From: Acinetobacter brisouioides | Lineage (GTDB): Bacteria; Pseudomonadota; Gammaproteobacteria; Pseudomonadales; Moraxellaceae | Assembly: GCF_004331075.1 (NCBI RefSeq) | Contig: NZ_SJNX01000008.1 | Location: 1 to 64,000, forward strand | Length of the DNA: 64,000 nt | Direction: 5' to 3' | In this document: positions 1 through 9,243 of the stretch, piece by piece | How the letters are laid out: every line of letters begins with the position of its first letter | Numbering within the stretch: the stretch's first letter is position 1 | Translations under genes and position numbers: made by a program | The notes under the pieces: generated by a model | Told to the model about the DNA's origin: nothing | Seen by the model: only the letters and a program-made list of their open reading frames with translations | The model's database searches: none

Positions 1-442
<442 letters not shown>

Positions 443-1615
443 ATGGCTTTTAAAAATATTGCTGACCAAACTAACGGTTTTTACATCCCTTGCGTGTCTT
501 TATTTGGACCAGGTTGTGCCAAAGAAATCGGAACTAAAGCGCAAAATCTAGGTGCAAAAAAAGCACTGATTGTTACCGACCAAGGTTTATTTAAGTTTGG
601 TGTAGCAGACACAATTGCTCAATACTTAACAGATGCTGGTGTAGAGAGCCATATTTTCCCAGGTGCAGAACCAAACCCAACCGATGTTAACGTACACAAT
701 GGTGTAAAAGAATACATTGACAATAGTTGTGATTTTATCGTTTCACTTGGTGGCGGTTCTTCACACGACTGTGCAAAAGGTATTGGTCTTGTTACAGCGG
801 GTGGCGGTCATATTCGTGATTACGAAGGTATTGACAAAAGTACAGTTCCAATGACTCCATTAATTGCAGTCAACACAACAGCAGGTACTGCTTCAGAAAT
901 GACACGTTTCTGTATCATTACCAACACTGATACTCACGTTAAAATGGCAATTGTAGACTGGCGCTGTACTCCACTGATTGCCATCGACGATCCTAAACTA
1001 ATGATTGCTAAGCCAGCAAGCTTGACTGCTGCAACAGGTATGGATGCATTAACACACGCTGTTGAAGCTTACGTTTCTACTGCTGCAAACCCAATTACAG
1101 ATGCATGTGCTGAAAAAGCCATTACCATGATTAGTGAATGGTTACGCCCTGCAGTTGCTAACGGTCAAAACCTTGAAGCGCGTGATGCAATGAGCTATGC
1201 ACAGTATCTTGCAGGTATGGCATTCAACAACGCATCTTTAGGTTATGTGCACGCAATGGCTCACCAATTGGGCGGTTTCTATAACCTTCCTCACGGTGTA
1301 TGTAATGCAGTCCTTCTACCGCACGTTTGCGAATTCAACCTGATTGCTTGTCCTGACCGTTATGCACGTATTGCTCACTTAATGGGTGTAAATACTCATG
1401 GCTTAACTGTGACCGAAGCTGCTTTTGCTGCAATCACTGCCATCCGCGAGTTGTCTTCTTCTATCGGTATTCCTTCAGGCTTGACTGAGCTTGGTGTAAA
1501 AACTGAAGATCTTGATGTTATGGCTGAAAATGCTCAGAAAGATGCTTGTATGTTAACTAACCCGCGTAAAGCAACACATGCTCAAGTTGTAGATATTTTT
1601 AAAGCTGCTTTGTAA
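443..1615 (+). CDS. Iron-containing (group III) alcohol dehydrogenase
   Basis: A 390-residue cytoplasmic NAD(P)-dependent alcohol dehydrogenase, probably interconverting ethanol or another primary alcohol and its aldehyde. The GGGSSHD nucleotide-binding motif is at residues 103-109. The metal ligands of the family are visible as Asp201 and His205 (GMDALTH), His270 (GYVHAMAH) and His284 (LPHGV). The frame is open from 383, but an AGAAGGA ribosome site sits correctly before the ATG at 443, and family members start at this point, so 443 is preferred. Length matches Zymomonas AdhB-type enzymes. With the regulator and aldehyde dehydrogenase that follow it forms an alcohol to aldehyde to acid oxidation unit. 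Confidence 0.92.
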   Translation: MAFKNIADQTNGFYIPCVSLFGPGCAKEIGTKAQNLGAKKALIVTDQGLFKFGVADTIAQYLTDAGVESHIFPGAEPNPTDVNVHNGVKEYIDNSCDFIVSLGGGSSHDCAKGIGLVTAGGGHIRDYEGIDKSTVPMTPLIAVNTTAGTASEMTRFCIITNTDTHVKMAIVDWRCTPLIAIDDPKLMIAKPASLTAATGMDALTHAVEAYVSTAANPITDACAEKAITMISEWLRPAVANGQNLEARDAMSYAQYLAGMAFNNASLGYVHAMAHQLGGFYNLPHGVCNAVLLPHVCEFNLIACPDRYARIAHLMGVNTHGLTVTEAAFAAITAIRELSSSIGIPSGLTELGVKTEDLDVMAENAQKDACMLTNPRKATHAQVVDIFKAAL

Positions 1616-1646
1616 TCACTTTTAAATGCTGTAAGTTTTCTCCAGA

Positions 1647-1690
1647 TAGGCTTCTCACAAAGTTCGCTTTGTGAGGGGCTTTTTTTATTT
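1647..1690 (+). terminator. Intrinsic terminator after alcohol dehydrogenase
   Basis: A 9-bp perfect stem CTCACAAAG / CTTTGTGAG (1654-1662 / 1667-1675) closed by a TTCG tetraloop, followed by GGGC and a long T-run. Confidence 0.9.
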
Positions 1691-1801
1691 TTAAACAAAC
1701 GAAGACAATGCGATGCCTAAGCAACGCAAAAATTATTATTGTTATTCATTCAGCTTATTGTTTTTATTATTTATCGTTTAAATATTTCTATTTGGTTTTA
1801 A

Positions 1802-2980
1802 TTACGAATCTTTATACTTTTCTAAAACCTGATGAGCAGGATGAGTTTCTGGTAATAACTCAATCAGACGCTCAACCGCATCAATTGCATCGGGTACATG
1901 TGCAATGTGTTTAAGTAGTGTATCCGTATCTTTGGCTTTAAAAATTGCATCACTCAAACGAGACTCTAAACAATCACGCCAAGCGCATAAAAATGGGCTT
2001 TCCGTTTTCGCTAAAAACACACCTGTATACAAACGCAAGGCAGATTCTAAATATCCAGCATCAAGCGCTTGCTCTGCCTGTAAGAAATCGGCTTCTACTT
2101 GCGCTAACAAGCGATATGGGCGCGAACCAAGCATTCCACCAAGCAAATCACGTAGCTGCGACATTTCCGCCTTTAGCGTGCCCATACTGACCTTACGCTC
2201 ACCATAAAGCGCACTGTGTAGCTTGTCGAGATTCATCCCTTGTGGGCAAAGTGCCAAAATGGTCATAATTTCAAATTGGCGTGGAGTCAGTACCAGCACT
2301 TTGCCATTGAACAACACTTGTGAAACAGAAAAAGCACGAATATACAAACGCTGTTTTTGCTGTTCGAGTAGTGCAGATTGAATAATCGAGGCACAGCGTT
2401 CAACTGCAAGTACACCTAAAGTATTATGATTTTTCCATGTTGTCGATAAATCCACCACACCAAGCAACTGATGCGAATACGGATCAACAATTGGCGTCGC
2501 ATAACAAACCCAGTCATGTACCGATTCCATATAGTGTTCACTGGAAAAAACACAGCATGACTGTCGAGTTTTCAGCGACAGTGCCAAGGCATTGGTACCC
2601 ACCGCATCTTCACTCCATTTGCCACCAGACACAAAATGTACCTGCTCAGCCTGAGCCTGCATTTCACGGCTTGCGGCTGTCCAGACAATGGTACTACCAA
2701 CGTCACCAATTGCCAGAACCATTGAGGATTGCTGTGCAACGTGCCTTAATTCAGCCTCACAGCGTTGTAGCGCTGAAGCTAGGGTGTTGCCCTTAAATGC
2801 AGTATTGTCTACCAATGGCGCAGCCATGCGCTCTTTTGGAATGCATGCAGAAATACTTCGTTGCCAGGAGCTCATAATGCTCTGACCTACTTCTTGAGCT
2901 TGTTGAGGCGACCAGGAGATGCTCTGCCTTAACTGCTCTACCGCACCGCGATGGTGCGATAAATCTTTTTTCGTAAACAT
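1802..2980 (-). CDS. GAF-domain transcriptional regulator (AcoR N-terminal type) with winged-helix C-terminus
   Basis: A 392-residue regulator lying convergent to the alcohol dehydrogenase and divergent from the aldehyde dehydrogenase. The N-terminal half, with motifs such as SSWQRS, GKWSEDAVGTNA and the VDLS end of a GAF fold, resembles the sensor half of AcoR-type activators of acetoin and alcohol catabolism. Unlike AcoR there is no sigma-54 AAA+ domain: no GESGTGKE or GAFTGA motif. Instead a segment beginning LTPRQFEIMTILAL near residue 250 looks like an OmpR-type winged helix followed by helical repeats. The frame is open from 3013, but an AGGGA site precedes the ATG at 2980. It probably controls the flanking dehydrogenases (inference from position). 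Confidence 0.75.
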   Translation of the reverse strand: MFTKKDLSHHRGAVEQLRQSISWSPQQAQEVGQSIMSSWQRSISACIPKERMAAPLVDNTAFKGNTLASALQRCEAELRHVAQQSSMVLAIGDVGSTIVWTAASREMQAQAEQVHFVSGGKWSEDAVGTNALALSLKTRQSCCVFSSEHYMESVHDWVCYATPIVDPYSHQLLGVVDLSTTWKNHNTLGVLAVERCASIIQSALLEQQKQRLYIRAFSVSQVLFNGKVLVLTPRQFEIMTILALCPQGMNLDKLHSALYGERKVSMGTLKAEMSQLRDLLGGMLGSRPYRLLAQVEADFLQAEQALDAGYLESALRLYTGVFLAKTESPFLCAWRDCLESRLSDAIFKAKDTDTLLKHIAHVPDAIDAVERLIELLPETHPAHQVLEKYKDS

Positions 2981-3127
2981 TTGTATTTCCCTTGTATAGC
3001 TGGCAAATTCCAACCTTTTTCCAACCTAATTTATGATTATTATTATATCCATAATGTACCAGAAGTACTTTATCAGAAGCAGTATGCTTTTGTTAGATGA
3101 TATAAAATAAAGCAAAGGAATTTTCAC

Positions 3128-4639
3128 ATGCGCTATCTTGACCCGAATCAACCTGGTTCAAAAGTTCAATTCAAATCTCAATATGAAAACTTTATTGGTG
3201 GTGAATGGGTCCCACCGGTAAAAGGCGTGTATTTTGAAAATAGCTCTCCAGTCGATGGTAAAGTTTTTACAACTGTTGCGCGTTCAACTGTTGAAGATGT
3301 CGAGCTTGCGTTAGATGCTGCACATAAAGCAAAAGCTTCATGGAACAAATCATCTCCTACAACTCGTTCTAACTTATTGCTTAAAATTGCTGACCGTTTA
3401 GAAGAAAACTTGGAAGTTCTTGCGGTAGCAGAAACTTGGGACAATGGTAAGCCAATTCGTGAAACACTTGCTGCTGACATCCCACTTGCAATCGACCATT
3501 TCCGTTATTTTGCAGGCTGTATCCGTGCACAAGAAGGTGGCATTTCTGAAATCGATGAAGATACCATCGCTTACCACTTCCATGAACCACTAGGTGTTGT
3601 GGGTCAGATTATTCCTTGGAACTTCCCGATCTTGATGGCGGCATGGAAAATTGCACCAGCACTGGCTGCAGGTAACTGTATCGTTATGAAGCCAGCTGAG
3701 CAAACACCAGCTAGTATTTTGGTTCTCATTGAATTGATTCAAGATCTTCTTCCACCAGGGATCTTAAACATTGTGAGCGGTTTTGGTGCTGAAGTGGGTC
3801 GTCCACTGGCAACTAGCCCACGTATTGCAAAAATTGCATTCACAGGTTCAACTGCTGTTGGTCAATTGATCATGCAGTATGCGACAGAAAACATTATTCC
3901 TGTAACACTTGAACTTGGCGGTAAATCACCAAACATCTTCTTTGAAGACGTGATGGATCAAGAAGATGACTACCTAGACAAAGCACTTGAAGGTTTTGCG
4001 ATGTTTGCCTTGAACCAAGGTGAAGTTTGTACTTGTCCTTCTCGTGCACTTGTTCAAGAAAGCATTGCTGACAAATTTTTGGAAAAAGCAATTGAGCGTG
4101 TAAAACGTATCAAAACAGGTCACCCACTTGATACAGATACAATGATCGGTGCTCAAGCGTCTGTTCAACAACAAAATAAAATTTTGGGTTGCATCGAAAC
4201 TGGCCGCAGCGAAGGTGCTCAATTGTTGACAGGTGGTTCTCCTCGCCATGACGTAGAAGGTGGTTTCTATATCGAACCAACGATCTTCAAAGGCGAAAAC
4301 AACATGAAGATCTTCCAAGAAGAAATCTTTGGGCCTGTATTGTCTGTAACCACATTCAAAGACTTTGATGATGCAATGAAAATTGCAAACGACACCATCT
4401 ATGGTTTAGGTGCAGGTGTATGGTCGCGCTCAGCGCATACGTCTTACCGCGCAGGCCGTGCAATTGAAGCGGGTCGTGTATGGACCAACTGTTACCACAT
4501 CTACCCTGCTCACGCAGCGTTCGGTGGCTACAAACGTTCAGGTATCGGACGTGAAAACCATAGAGACATGTTGAACCATTATCAACAAACTAAAAACTTG
4601 TTGGTAAGCTACTCAACTAAAGCGATGGGTTTCTTCTGA
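3128..4639 (+). CDS. NAD-dependent aldehyde dehydrogenase (AcoD/ExaC-like)
   Basis: A 503-residue cytoplasmic aldehyde dehydrogenase of full family length, likely oxidising acetaldehyde or another short aldehyde made by the upstream alcohol dehydrogenase. Visible motifs are PWNFP (cofactor/substrate channel, near 163), the [11 protein letters not shown]-binding turn near 239, the general base Glu262 in LELGGK and the nucleophile Cys301 in [11 protein letters not shown]. The CTCPSR form is characteristic of the AcoD/ExaC acetaldehyde dehydrogenase branch. An AAGGAA site lies just before the ATG. It is divergently transcribed from the GAF-type regulator, which supports control by that protein. 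Confidence 0.92.
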   Translation: MRYLDPNQPGSKVQFKSQYENFIGGEWVPPVKGVYFENSSPVDGKVFTTVARSTVEDVELALDAAHKAKASWNKSSPTTRSNLLLKIADRLEENLEVLAVAETWDNGKPIRETLAADIPLAIDHFRYFAGCIRAQEGGISEIDEDTIAYHFHEPLGVVGQIIPWNFPILMAAWKIAPALAAGNCIVMKPAEQTPASILVLIELIQDLLPPGILNIVSGFGAEVGRPLATSPRIAKIAFTGSTAVGQLIMQYATENIIPVTLELGGKSPNIFFEDVMDQEDDYLDKALEGFAMFALNQGEVCTCPSRALVQESIADKFLEKAIERVKRIKTGHPLDTDTMIGAQASVQQQNKILGCIETGRSEGAQLLTGGSPRHDVEGGFYIEPTIFKGENNMKIFQEEIFGPVLSVTTFKDFDDAMKIANDTIYGLGAGVWSRSAHTSYRAGRAIEAGRVWTNCYHIYPAHAAFGGYKRSGIGRENHRDMLNHYQQTKNLLVSYSTKAMGFF

Positions 4640-4670
4640 TTTAGCCTTTTGTAGCGGTATTTGCTACGTT

Positions 4671-4700
4671 AACAGCGAACCTCGATTCGCTGTTTTTTTT
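4671..4700 (+). terminator. Intrinsic terminator after aldehyde dehydrogenase
   Basis: ACAGCGAA (4672-4679) pairs with TTCGCTGT (4686-4693) around a 6-nt loop, followed by eight T. Confidence 0.9.
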
Positions 4701-4705
4701 ATTTG

Positions 4706-4760
4706 AAGCTGACTTAAATGCTAAGCAATCACAGATTCTTAGGTTTAAGTCAGCTTTTTT
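4706..4760. terminator. Second long hairpin with T-run
   Basis: AAGCTGACTTAAA (4706-4718) pairs perfectly over 13 bp with TTTAAGTCAGCTT (4744-4756), with a 25-nt loop and a T-run. It may be a backup terminator or a small repeat element placed behind the first terminator. Confidence 0.5.
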
Positions 4761-4890
4761 ATACCACAATTGAGTGCGGTAAAAAATTCATCAGATATGC
4801 AGTAGCCTTTTGTAAAATAAACAATTTTCAACTTGTTTTTTTCTACTGATTGTTTATGTTTTGACTTTAGTTCAACCGAATTCAAGGCGC

Positions 4891-5613
4891 ATGATGACAA
4901 CAATACTTCACCCAACACTACCTAAAACAATTTATGCAATTCAGCATCTTGCCTTTGAAGATTTAGGGGCTTTAGAAGATGTATTTTATCAATATGGTTA
5001 TCGTGTCCGTTATTTTGATGCAGGAGTCGATGATCTATCGGCAGCACTTGCTTACAATGGCTTGGTTGTGATTTTAGGTGGGCCAATCGGGGTCTATGAA
5101 CAGGATGATTATCCATTTTTAGTCGATGAAATAGCAGGCTTAAAACAACGCCTTGCCGACAACAAACCAACGCTGGGCATTTGTTTAGGTGCACAATTGA
5201 TTGCCTATGCTTTAGGGGCTAAAGTTTACGCGGGTCATACCAAAGAAATTGGTTGGAGTTCACTCAGCCTACCCGAAGCACCCCATAATCCTTTGGTAGT
5301 GTTAGGTCAAACTGCTGTTTTACATTGGCATGGTGATACTTTTGATTTGCCTACGCAAGCAGAGTTACTGGCAAGTTCCGATCTTTACCCACATCAGGCA
5401 TTTCAAATTGGGAAAAATATTTTAGCCTTACAGTTTCATATTGAGGTAGCTGAAGAGGATTTAGAAAAGTGGTTGATTGGGCATACCTGTGAACTGCGTA
5501 AAGCCAATATCAATATTCAACAACTGCGCGAAGATAATCATCGCTATGCGCCAGAGCTTATGTCTAAAGCAGCAGAAGTGCTTGGGCAGTACATATCCAA
5601 TCTTCAGGTTTAA
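4891..5613 (+). CDS. Class I glutamine amidotransferase (GMP-synthase-type domain)
   Basis: A 240-residue stand-alone glutaminase domain. The catalytic triad is visible: Cys98 in GICLGAQ, His183 and Glu185 in LQFHIEV. The oxyanion-type GGPIGVYE segment is near 63-70. Such proteins hydrolyse glutamine to feed ammonia to a partner; no synthetase partner is adjacent, so the acceptor is unknown. Some relatives are gamma-glutamyl hydrolases acting on gamma-glutamyl polyamines. A TTG at 4861 would extend the frame, but an AAGG site and the ATG at 4891 fit the family start. The gene appears monocistronic. Confidence 0.85.
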   Translation: MMTTILHPTLPKTIYAIQHLAFEDLGALEDVFYQYGYRVRYFDAGVDDLSAALAYNGLVVILGGPIGVYEQDDYPFLVDEIAGLKQRLADNKPTLGICLGAQLIAYALGAKVYAGHTKEIGWSSLSLPEAPHNPLVVLGQTAVLHWHGDTFDLPTQAELLASSDLYPHQAFQIGKNILALQFHIEVAEEDLEKWLIGHTCELRKANINIQQLREDNHRYAPELMSKAAEVLGQYISNLQV

Positions 5614-5782
5614 TATAGTTTGGCGATGAATCAGTTCGGGCTTTAAGAATTAATTTGAAATAAAATATGAGACTTCTTTTATCATTATTTACATCCACTT
5701 TTTTCCCATACGGATAAATAAAATGGACTGATGAAAGAAGCTTATTGAAAGATATTTACATAATTTAAATTAAATTAAATAA

Positions 5783-5816
5783 AAAAAGGCTTACATTTTT
5801 CAATATAAGCCTTTCA
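5783..5816 (-). terminator. Terminator of yceI (hairpin usable on both strands)
   Basis: AAAGGCTTA (5785-5793) pairs with TAAGCCTTT (5806-5814). On the minus strand the hairpin runs into a T-rich tract just after the yceI stop. Confidence 0.8.
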
Positions 5817-5828
5817 TTTATCTAAATA

Positions 5829-6407
5829 TTACTTAGCAGCTTGTGCTTCAGTTGTAATATTTACAGTAATTTTATCACCAACATTTGGCACGTAGTTCGC
5901 GATACCAAAGTCTGAGCGGTTAAAGCTCGTAGTGGCATTAAAACCAACTGCTTCTGCTTTAGTCATTGGGTGAACGCCTTGTTTATTCAACACAGCTTTC
6001 AAAACCACTGGTTTAGTAATACCTTTAACAGTCAGGTTACCTGTAATATCAAAGTGTTTTTTATCTTTAGTTTCAACTTTTGTACTTACAAAAGTAATGT
6101 TTGGATATTTTGCTGCATTAAACCAGCCTTCTTCCTGAAACTCTTTATCTAAAGCAGGAACGTTAGTGTTTACACTGCTTACAGGAATAGTTACGTTTAC
6201 TGAAGAATTGGCAGGTTTTGCGTTATCAACATTAATCACACCTTGAATAGCAGAAAAGTTTGCACTTGGTGTAGAAAAGCCAAAGTGATTCCAAGAGAAA
6301 ACTGTTGCTGTATGCGTAGGGTCAATTTTATAAGCTACAGGTGCTGCTACAGTCAATGAACTCGCAACTGCAACTGCTAAACCAAGGGATAATGCTTTGA
6401 AATTCAT
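5829..6407 (-). CDS. YceI-family periplasmic lipid-binding protein
   Basis: A 192-residue protein with a clear signal peptide: MNFK, a hydrophobic stretch, and cleavage near SLTVAA-AP. The mature part has the YceI lipocalin-like beta-barrel features: YKIDPTHT at the N-terminus, FSWNHFGFS, the VTIPVSSVNTN strand, and NRSDFGI near the C-terminus. YceI proteins bind isoprenoid or amphiphilic ligands in the periplasm and are often induced by stress or alkaline pH. The gene is followed by its own terminator, and a perfect 20-bp palindrome lies 80 bp upstream, so it is probably monocistronic and regulated. Confidence 0.9.
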   Translation of the reverse strand: MNFKALSLGLAVAVASSLTVAAPVAYKIDPTHTATVFSWNHFGFSTPSANFSAIQGVINVDNAKPANSSVNVTIPVSSVNTNVPALDKEFQEEGWFNAAKYPNITFVSTKVETKDKKHFDITGNLTVKGITKPVVLKAVLNKQGVHPMTKAEAVGFNATTSFNRSDFGIANYVPNVGDKITVNITTEAQAAK

Positions 6408-6486
6408 TTTGTTTGTCTCGTAATAAACCGTATTGTGAGTATTTTAAACTTTCATCAAAAAATTACACTGTTATAGATAAAACGTT

Positions 6487-6506
6487 TTGTTGCATCAATG
6501 CAACAA
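6487..6506. promoter_or_regulatory. 20-bp palindrome upstream of yceI
   Basis: TTGTTGCAT-N2-ATGCAACAA is a perfect 9-bp inverted repeat around a 2-nt centre, 80 bp before the yceI start. Its size and position fit a dimeric repressor or activator site. The protein that binds it is unknown. Confidence 0.5.
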
Positions 6507-6608
6507 TCTTTACCAACCCTAACACGGTTATATTTTTTAAAATTTATATCAACTTTATAGATGAATCATAATAATGATCCTAGACAGTATTGTGGACAGC
6601 CGATCCCT

Positions 6609-6824
6609 CTAAATTCTTAAAATATTTCTGTTCAAAGGCTTCAGACTTAACCAACCATTTGCAGAATATCGTTTAATTCGCTTATAGTAAATCTCAATAT
6701 ATTCAAACAAGACAGAATTGGCTTCTTTTCGAGTAGTAAACACACTACCGTGTACCACATAAGCTTTCAATGTATGAAAGAAGCTTTCCGTCACCGCATT
6801 GTATGAATAGCCGACCTCTAATTT
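6609..6824 (-). pseudogene. IS3-family OrfB transposase, C-terminal fragment
   Basis: The frame reads YNAVTESFFHTLK, then FTTRKEAN and YIEIYYKRIKRYSANG. This is the standard C-terminal region of IS3-family DDE integrases, including the final catalytic Glu (ESFFHTLK). The N-terminal two thirds of OrfB, with both catalytic aspartates, are missing, so it cannot be active. Confidence 0.85.
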
Positions 6825-6914
6825 CTAGGCAATTGAAGCTACAGACTCATGCAAATTCGAAAGTGCATAATCTATTGCCTGCTGTTTAAATTCAGGACTA
6901 AAGCGTTTAGCCAT
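6825..6914 (-). pseudogene. IS3-family OrfA, N-terminal fragment
   Basis: Starts with ATG at 6914 and reads MAKRFSPEFKQQAIDYAL, the helix-turn-helix opening of IS3-family OrfA proteins, then stops at a TAG after 29 codons (SIA-stop). The remaining OrfA sequence is lost. It lies inside the deleted element at 6576-6984. Confidence 0.8.
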
Positions 6915-6984
6915 TTTTACATCTCCAAAGTTAACGTTACGTTAGCTTTAGAGGGAACTACTGTCCATTATTTTGTCTAGGATC

Positions 6985-7229
6985 AAATTCTTGAGGCGAT
7001 TGGTTCTGAAACTCCATAACTTATCGCAACATGAAATAAAGTTCGATATTCACGCCAATAACTGAGACAGAGGATAACCCTAATCCTCCACACTTAACTT
7101 GGAGTGTCTGCCTTTTGTGATGACGTGCTTATTCAATTGATCAACCATTAAATAGAATGGTTGATCATGAGATGCCTGTATATCGCTTAAACTGCGTTTC
7201 AGAAAGCTTTTTAAAGTCGAGATATTCAT
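6985..7229 (-). pseudogene. IS5-type transposase, N-terminal fragment with frame damage
   Basis: From ATG at 7229 the minus strand reads MNISTLKSFLKRSLSD and then KHVITKGRHSKLSVED before a stop. In another frame it continues WREYRTLFHVAISYGVSEPIASRI. This block matches the N-terminal helix-turn-helix region of IS5-group transposases (consensus LSxEDQxLxTLxYWREYRTYFHIAxSYGVSE). The gene is frameshifted, and its C-terminal part is cut off exactly where the IS3-type element begins. It is older debris, not functional. Confidence 0.7.
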
Positions 7230-7614
7230 TGGCAGATCAAATTTGAGTGCTTTTTGATTTATGAAAGAAGTCTATTTTCTTTGCGAAGCTTCATTTTTCA
7301 TAAAAAAAACAATTATATCAATTCAAACTAATGATTTGTAGAATAATTTTTAGATTTAATACTTCAAAAAATTATCGAAAATCTGCTTAACGGATCCGCT
7401 TAGACAATAAGATAGACCTAGGAAAGAAACCATATTTATTCTAAAAATACAAAGAGGAAGTAAAATGCAGCAGCATTATGCTTCCTCAAATATATTAGCT
7501 CAGCTTTATTTAATAAAATTAACTTCTAAAAATTTCTTTAGGAACTCACTTTGACTCTTCAAACACAATTGTACTGTGTACGCGTAGTGACGTACGCATC
7601 CAGATTTTTATAAA
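7230..7614. other. Intergenic debris behind the esterase gene
   Basis: Low-complexity AT-rich DNA. It contains an imperfect hairpin GAGGAAG/CTTCCTC (7454-7460 / 7481-7487) that could terminate the minus-strand esterase operon, and a 29-bp segment (7273-7301) resembling one at 35182-35210. No credible gene is seen. Confidence 0.4.
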
Positions 7615-8208
7615 CTACTTAAAAAAGCTTAAGCTTTGTTCCAGTTCAGTTCGATTAATACTATGCCCAAGCCCATCAAATAAATGTACCGTTGTATCAA
7701 AACCAGCTTGTGTTAAATACTGTTCTGCCTGAACCGATTCAGTCGCTGGAATGACTGTATCACTCTGACCATGCAACAACAAAATTTTAGGTTTATAAGC
7801 CAAATCTGCTTGAATTGGGCTAGATAACCGTCCAGAAAAGCCAATCACGCCAGCAACTGCCCAACGTCCTGAAACAACAGCATCGAGTGCCATAATCGTG
7901 CCTTGTGAAAACCCACAAAACACCACCTGATCCAAATGATCCTGTAACTGATGTTGTTCTAAGATTTGTTGAATCGTCTGATCAAAAGCAGGACGCGCCT
8001 GTTCAATCCGCTGTAACCGATTCTCTACAGTCACCCCATCAATACTGAACCACTGAAAGGCTTCAGGGCTATTCATAAATCGATAAGGTGCGTTCGGCGC
8101 TGCAATTTTTAGTTCAGGATAATAATGTTGCCAAAACTTGCCCACAGGCAATAAATCTGCGCCCTGACTCCCAACACCATGCAAGAAAATCACCAATTTA
8201 ATTTTCAT
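7615..8208 (-). CDS. Phospholipase/carboxylesterase-type alpha/beta hydrolase
   Basis: A 197-residue cytoplasmic serine hydrolase of the carboxylesterase/thioesterase family. The oxyanion motif FLHGVGSQG is at 8-16, the nucleophile elbow GFSQG puts Ser at 101, Asp150 is in GQSDTVIP and His182 in GLGHS. Length and motif spacing match YpfH/EstB-like enzymes, which cleave small esters or acyl groups. It follows the glutathionyl-hydroquinone reductase gene by 12 bp on the same strand, so it is the last gene of a DoxX/YqjG operon. Its physiological substrate cannot be told from sequence. Confidence 0.88.
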   Translation of the reverse strand: MKIKLVIFLHGVGSQGADLLPVGKFWQHYYPELKIAAPNAPYRFMNSPEAFQWFSIDGVTVENRLQRIEQARPAFDQTIQQILEQHQLQDHLDQVVFCGFSQGTIMALDAVVSGRWAVAGVIGFSGRLSSPIQADLAYKPKILLLHGQSDTVIPATESVQAEQYLTQAGFDTTVHLFDGLGHSINRTELEQSLSFFK

Positions 8209-8220
8209 CGTATTCTCACC

Positions 8221-9180
8221 TTATAGGGGTAACTGAAAGTTAATTTCGGGTCCAACAGGCACAATACCTAAAGGATTTAAGGACTTAATTGAATAATATC
8301 CCTGTTTGATATGCTCAAAATTCACCGTCTGAGCAATACCAGGAATCATTAAAATATCTTGAACATAGCGACTTAAATGTGAATAGTGACGTAACTGTTT
8401 CAGATTACATTTGAATAAACCATGATACGCCACATCGAAGCGAATTAAAGTCACAAACAAACGGATATCAGTTTCAGTAAATTCATTTCCAAACAAATAA
8501 CGGCGCTGTGACAATCGCACTTCGAGTTGTTCCAGCATTTCAAAAACGTCCGCAACTGCATGTTCATAAGCGATTTGTGTCGTTGCAAAACCAGCGCGAT
8601 ACACGCCATTGTTGAGTTTTTGATAAATCTGCTCATTCAGTACATCAATTTCAGGCTGTAGCTTTTGCGGATACAACTCATAATCAGACTGTGCCAAATC
8701 AGCAAACCCAGCATTAAACATCCGAACAATATCGGACGATTCATTATTAACGATCGTTTTGCGTTTTTTATCCCAAAGCACAGGTACAGTTGCCCGCCCA
8801 GTGAAATGCGGATCGGCAAGCGTATAAATCTCATGCATATATTGTTTATGATTTAAGCTGTCTGTATCCGCAGAAAAGGCATACCCAAAACGCCAGCCAA
8901 AGTCGCTCAATTGCGGTTCAACCACCGAAACCGACACAATATCGGTTAAGCCTTTTAATTCACGGGCAATCAGTGTCCGTGATGCCCAAGGACAAATCAG
9001 CGCAACATACAAATGATAGCGCCCTTTTTCTGCCTCAAAACCACCCTCACCCGTTTGACCTGCCCGACCATCAGGCGTGATCCAGTTTCTAAAACTTGAT
9101 ATTTGGCGGACAAAGCCACCTTCCTGATCGGTTGCCTGTACGGGTTGCCAGTTCTCTACCCACTGCCCATTTACTAACAT
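8221..9180 (-). CDS. yqjG: Glutathionyl-hydroquinone reductase (YqjG/ECM4-type GST)
   Basis: A 319-residue Xi-class glutathione transferase. The signature LICPWASR gives catalytic Cys63, with the long N-terminal loop GGFVRQISSFRNW typical of the family. The C-terminal helical domain has the FTETDIRLFVTLIRFD motif. These enzymes reduce glutathionyl-hydroquinones to hydroquinones with glutathione. The gene lies between doxX and the esterase on the minus strand, a common redox/quinone-stress grouping, and is probably controlled by the upstream LysR protein. Confidence 0.93.
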   Translation of the reverse strand: MLVNGQWVENWQPVQATDQEGGFVRQISSFRNWITPDGRAGQTGEGGFEAEKGRYHLYVALICPWASRTLIARELKGLTDIVSVSVVEPQLSDFGWRFGYAFSADTDSLNHKQYMHEIYTLADPHFTGRATVPVLWDKKRKTIVNNESSDIVRMFNAGFADLAQSDYELYPQKLQPEIDVLNEQIYQKLNNGVYRAGFATTQIAYEHAVADVFEMLEQLEVRLSQRRYLFGNEFTETDIRLFVTLIRFDVAYHGLFKCNLKQLRHYSHLSRYVQDILMIPGIAQTVNFEHIKQGYYSIKSLNPLGIVPVGPEINFQLPL

Positions 9181-9243
9181 GGTTTTATCCTATTCAAAGC
9201 AAAAAAGTGTTGTGCTGATTCAATACCACACTTCATTTCTATT

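Larger units (their letters stand above)
6576..6984 (-). mobile_element. Internally deleted IS3-family element
   Basis: About 409 bp bounded by imperfect inverted ends: GATCCTAGACAGTATTGTGGACAG at the left matches, with a few differences, the complement of the right end that finishes in TGTCTAGGATC. Between them lie the first 29 codons of an IS3-type orfA and the C-terminal end of orfB (DDE transposase), with the middle missing. The element is therefore a non-autonomous remnant. It interrupts an older IS5-type remnant on its right. No convincing target duplication is visible at the ends. Confidence 0.8.

Noticed and set aside
1905-2885. Several plus-strand ORFs across the GAF-type regulator
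   Set aside because: They are antisense shadows of the 1802-2980 gene with no recognisable product.
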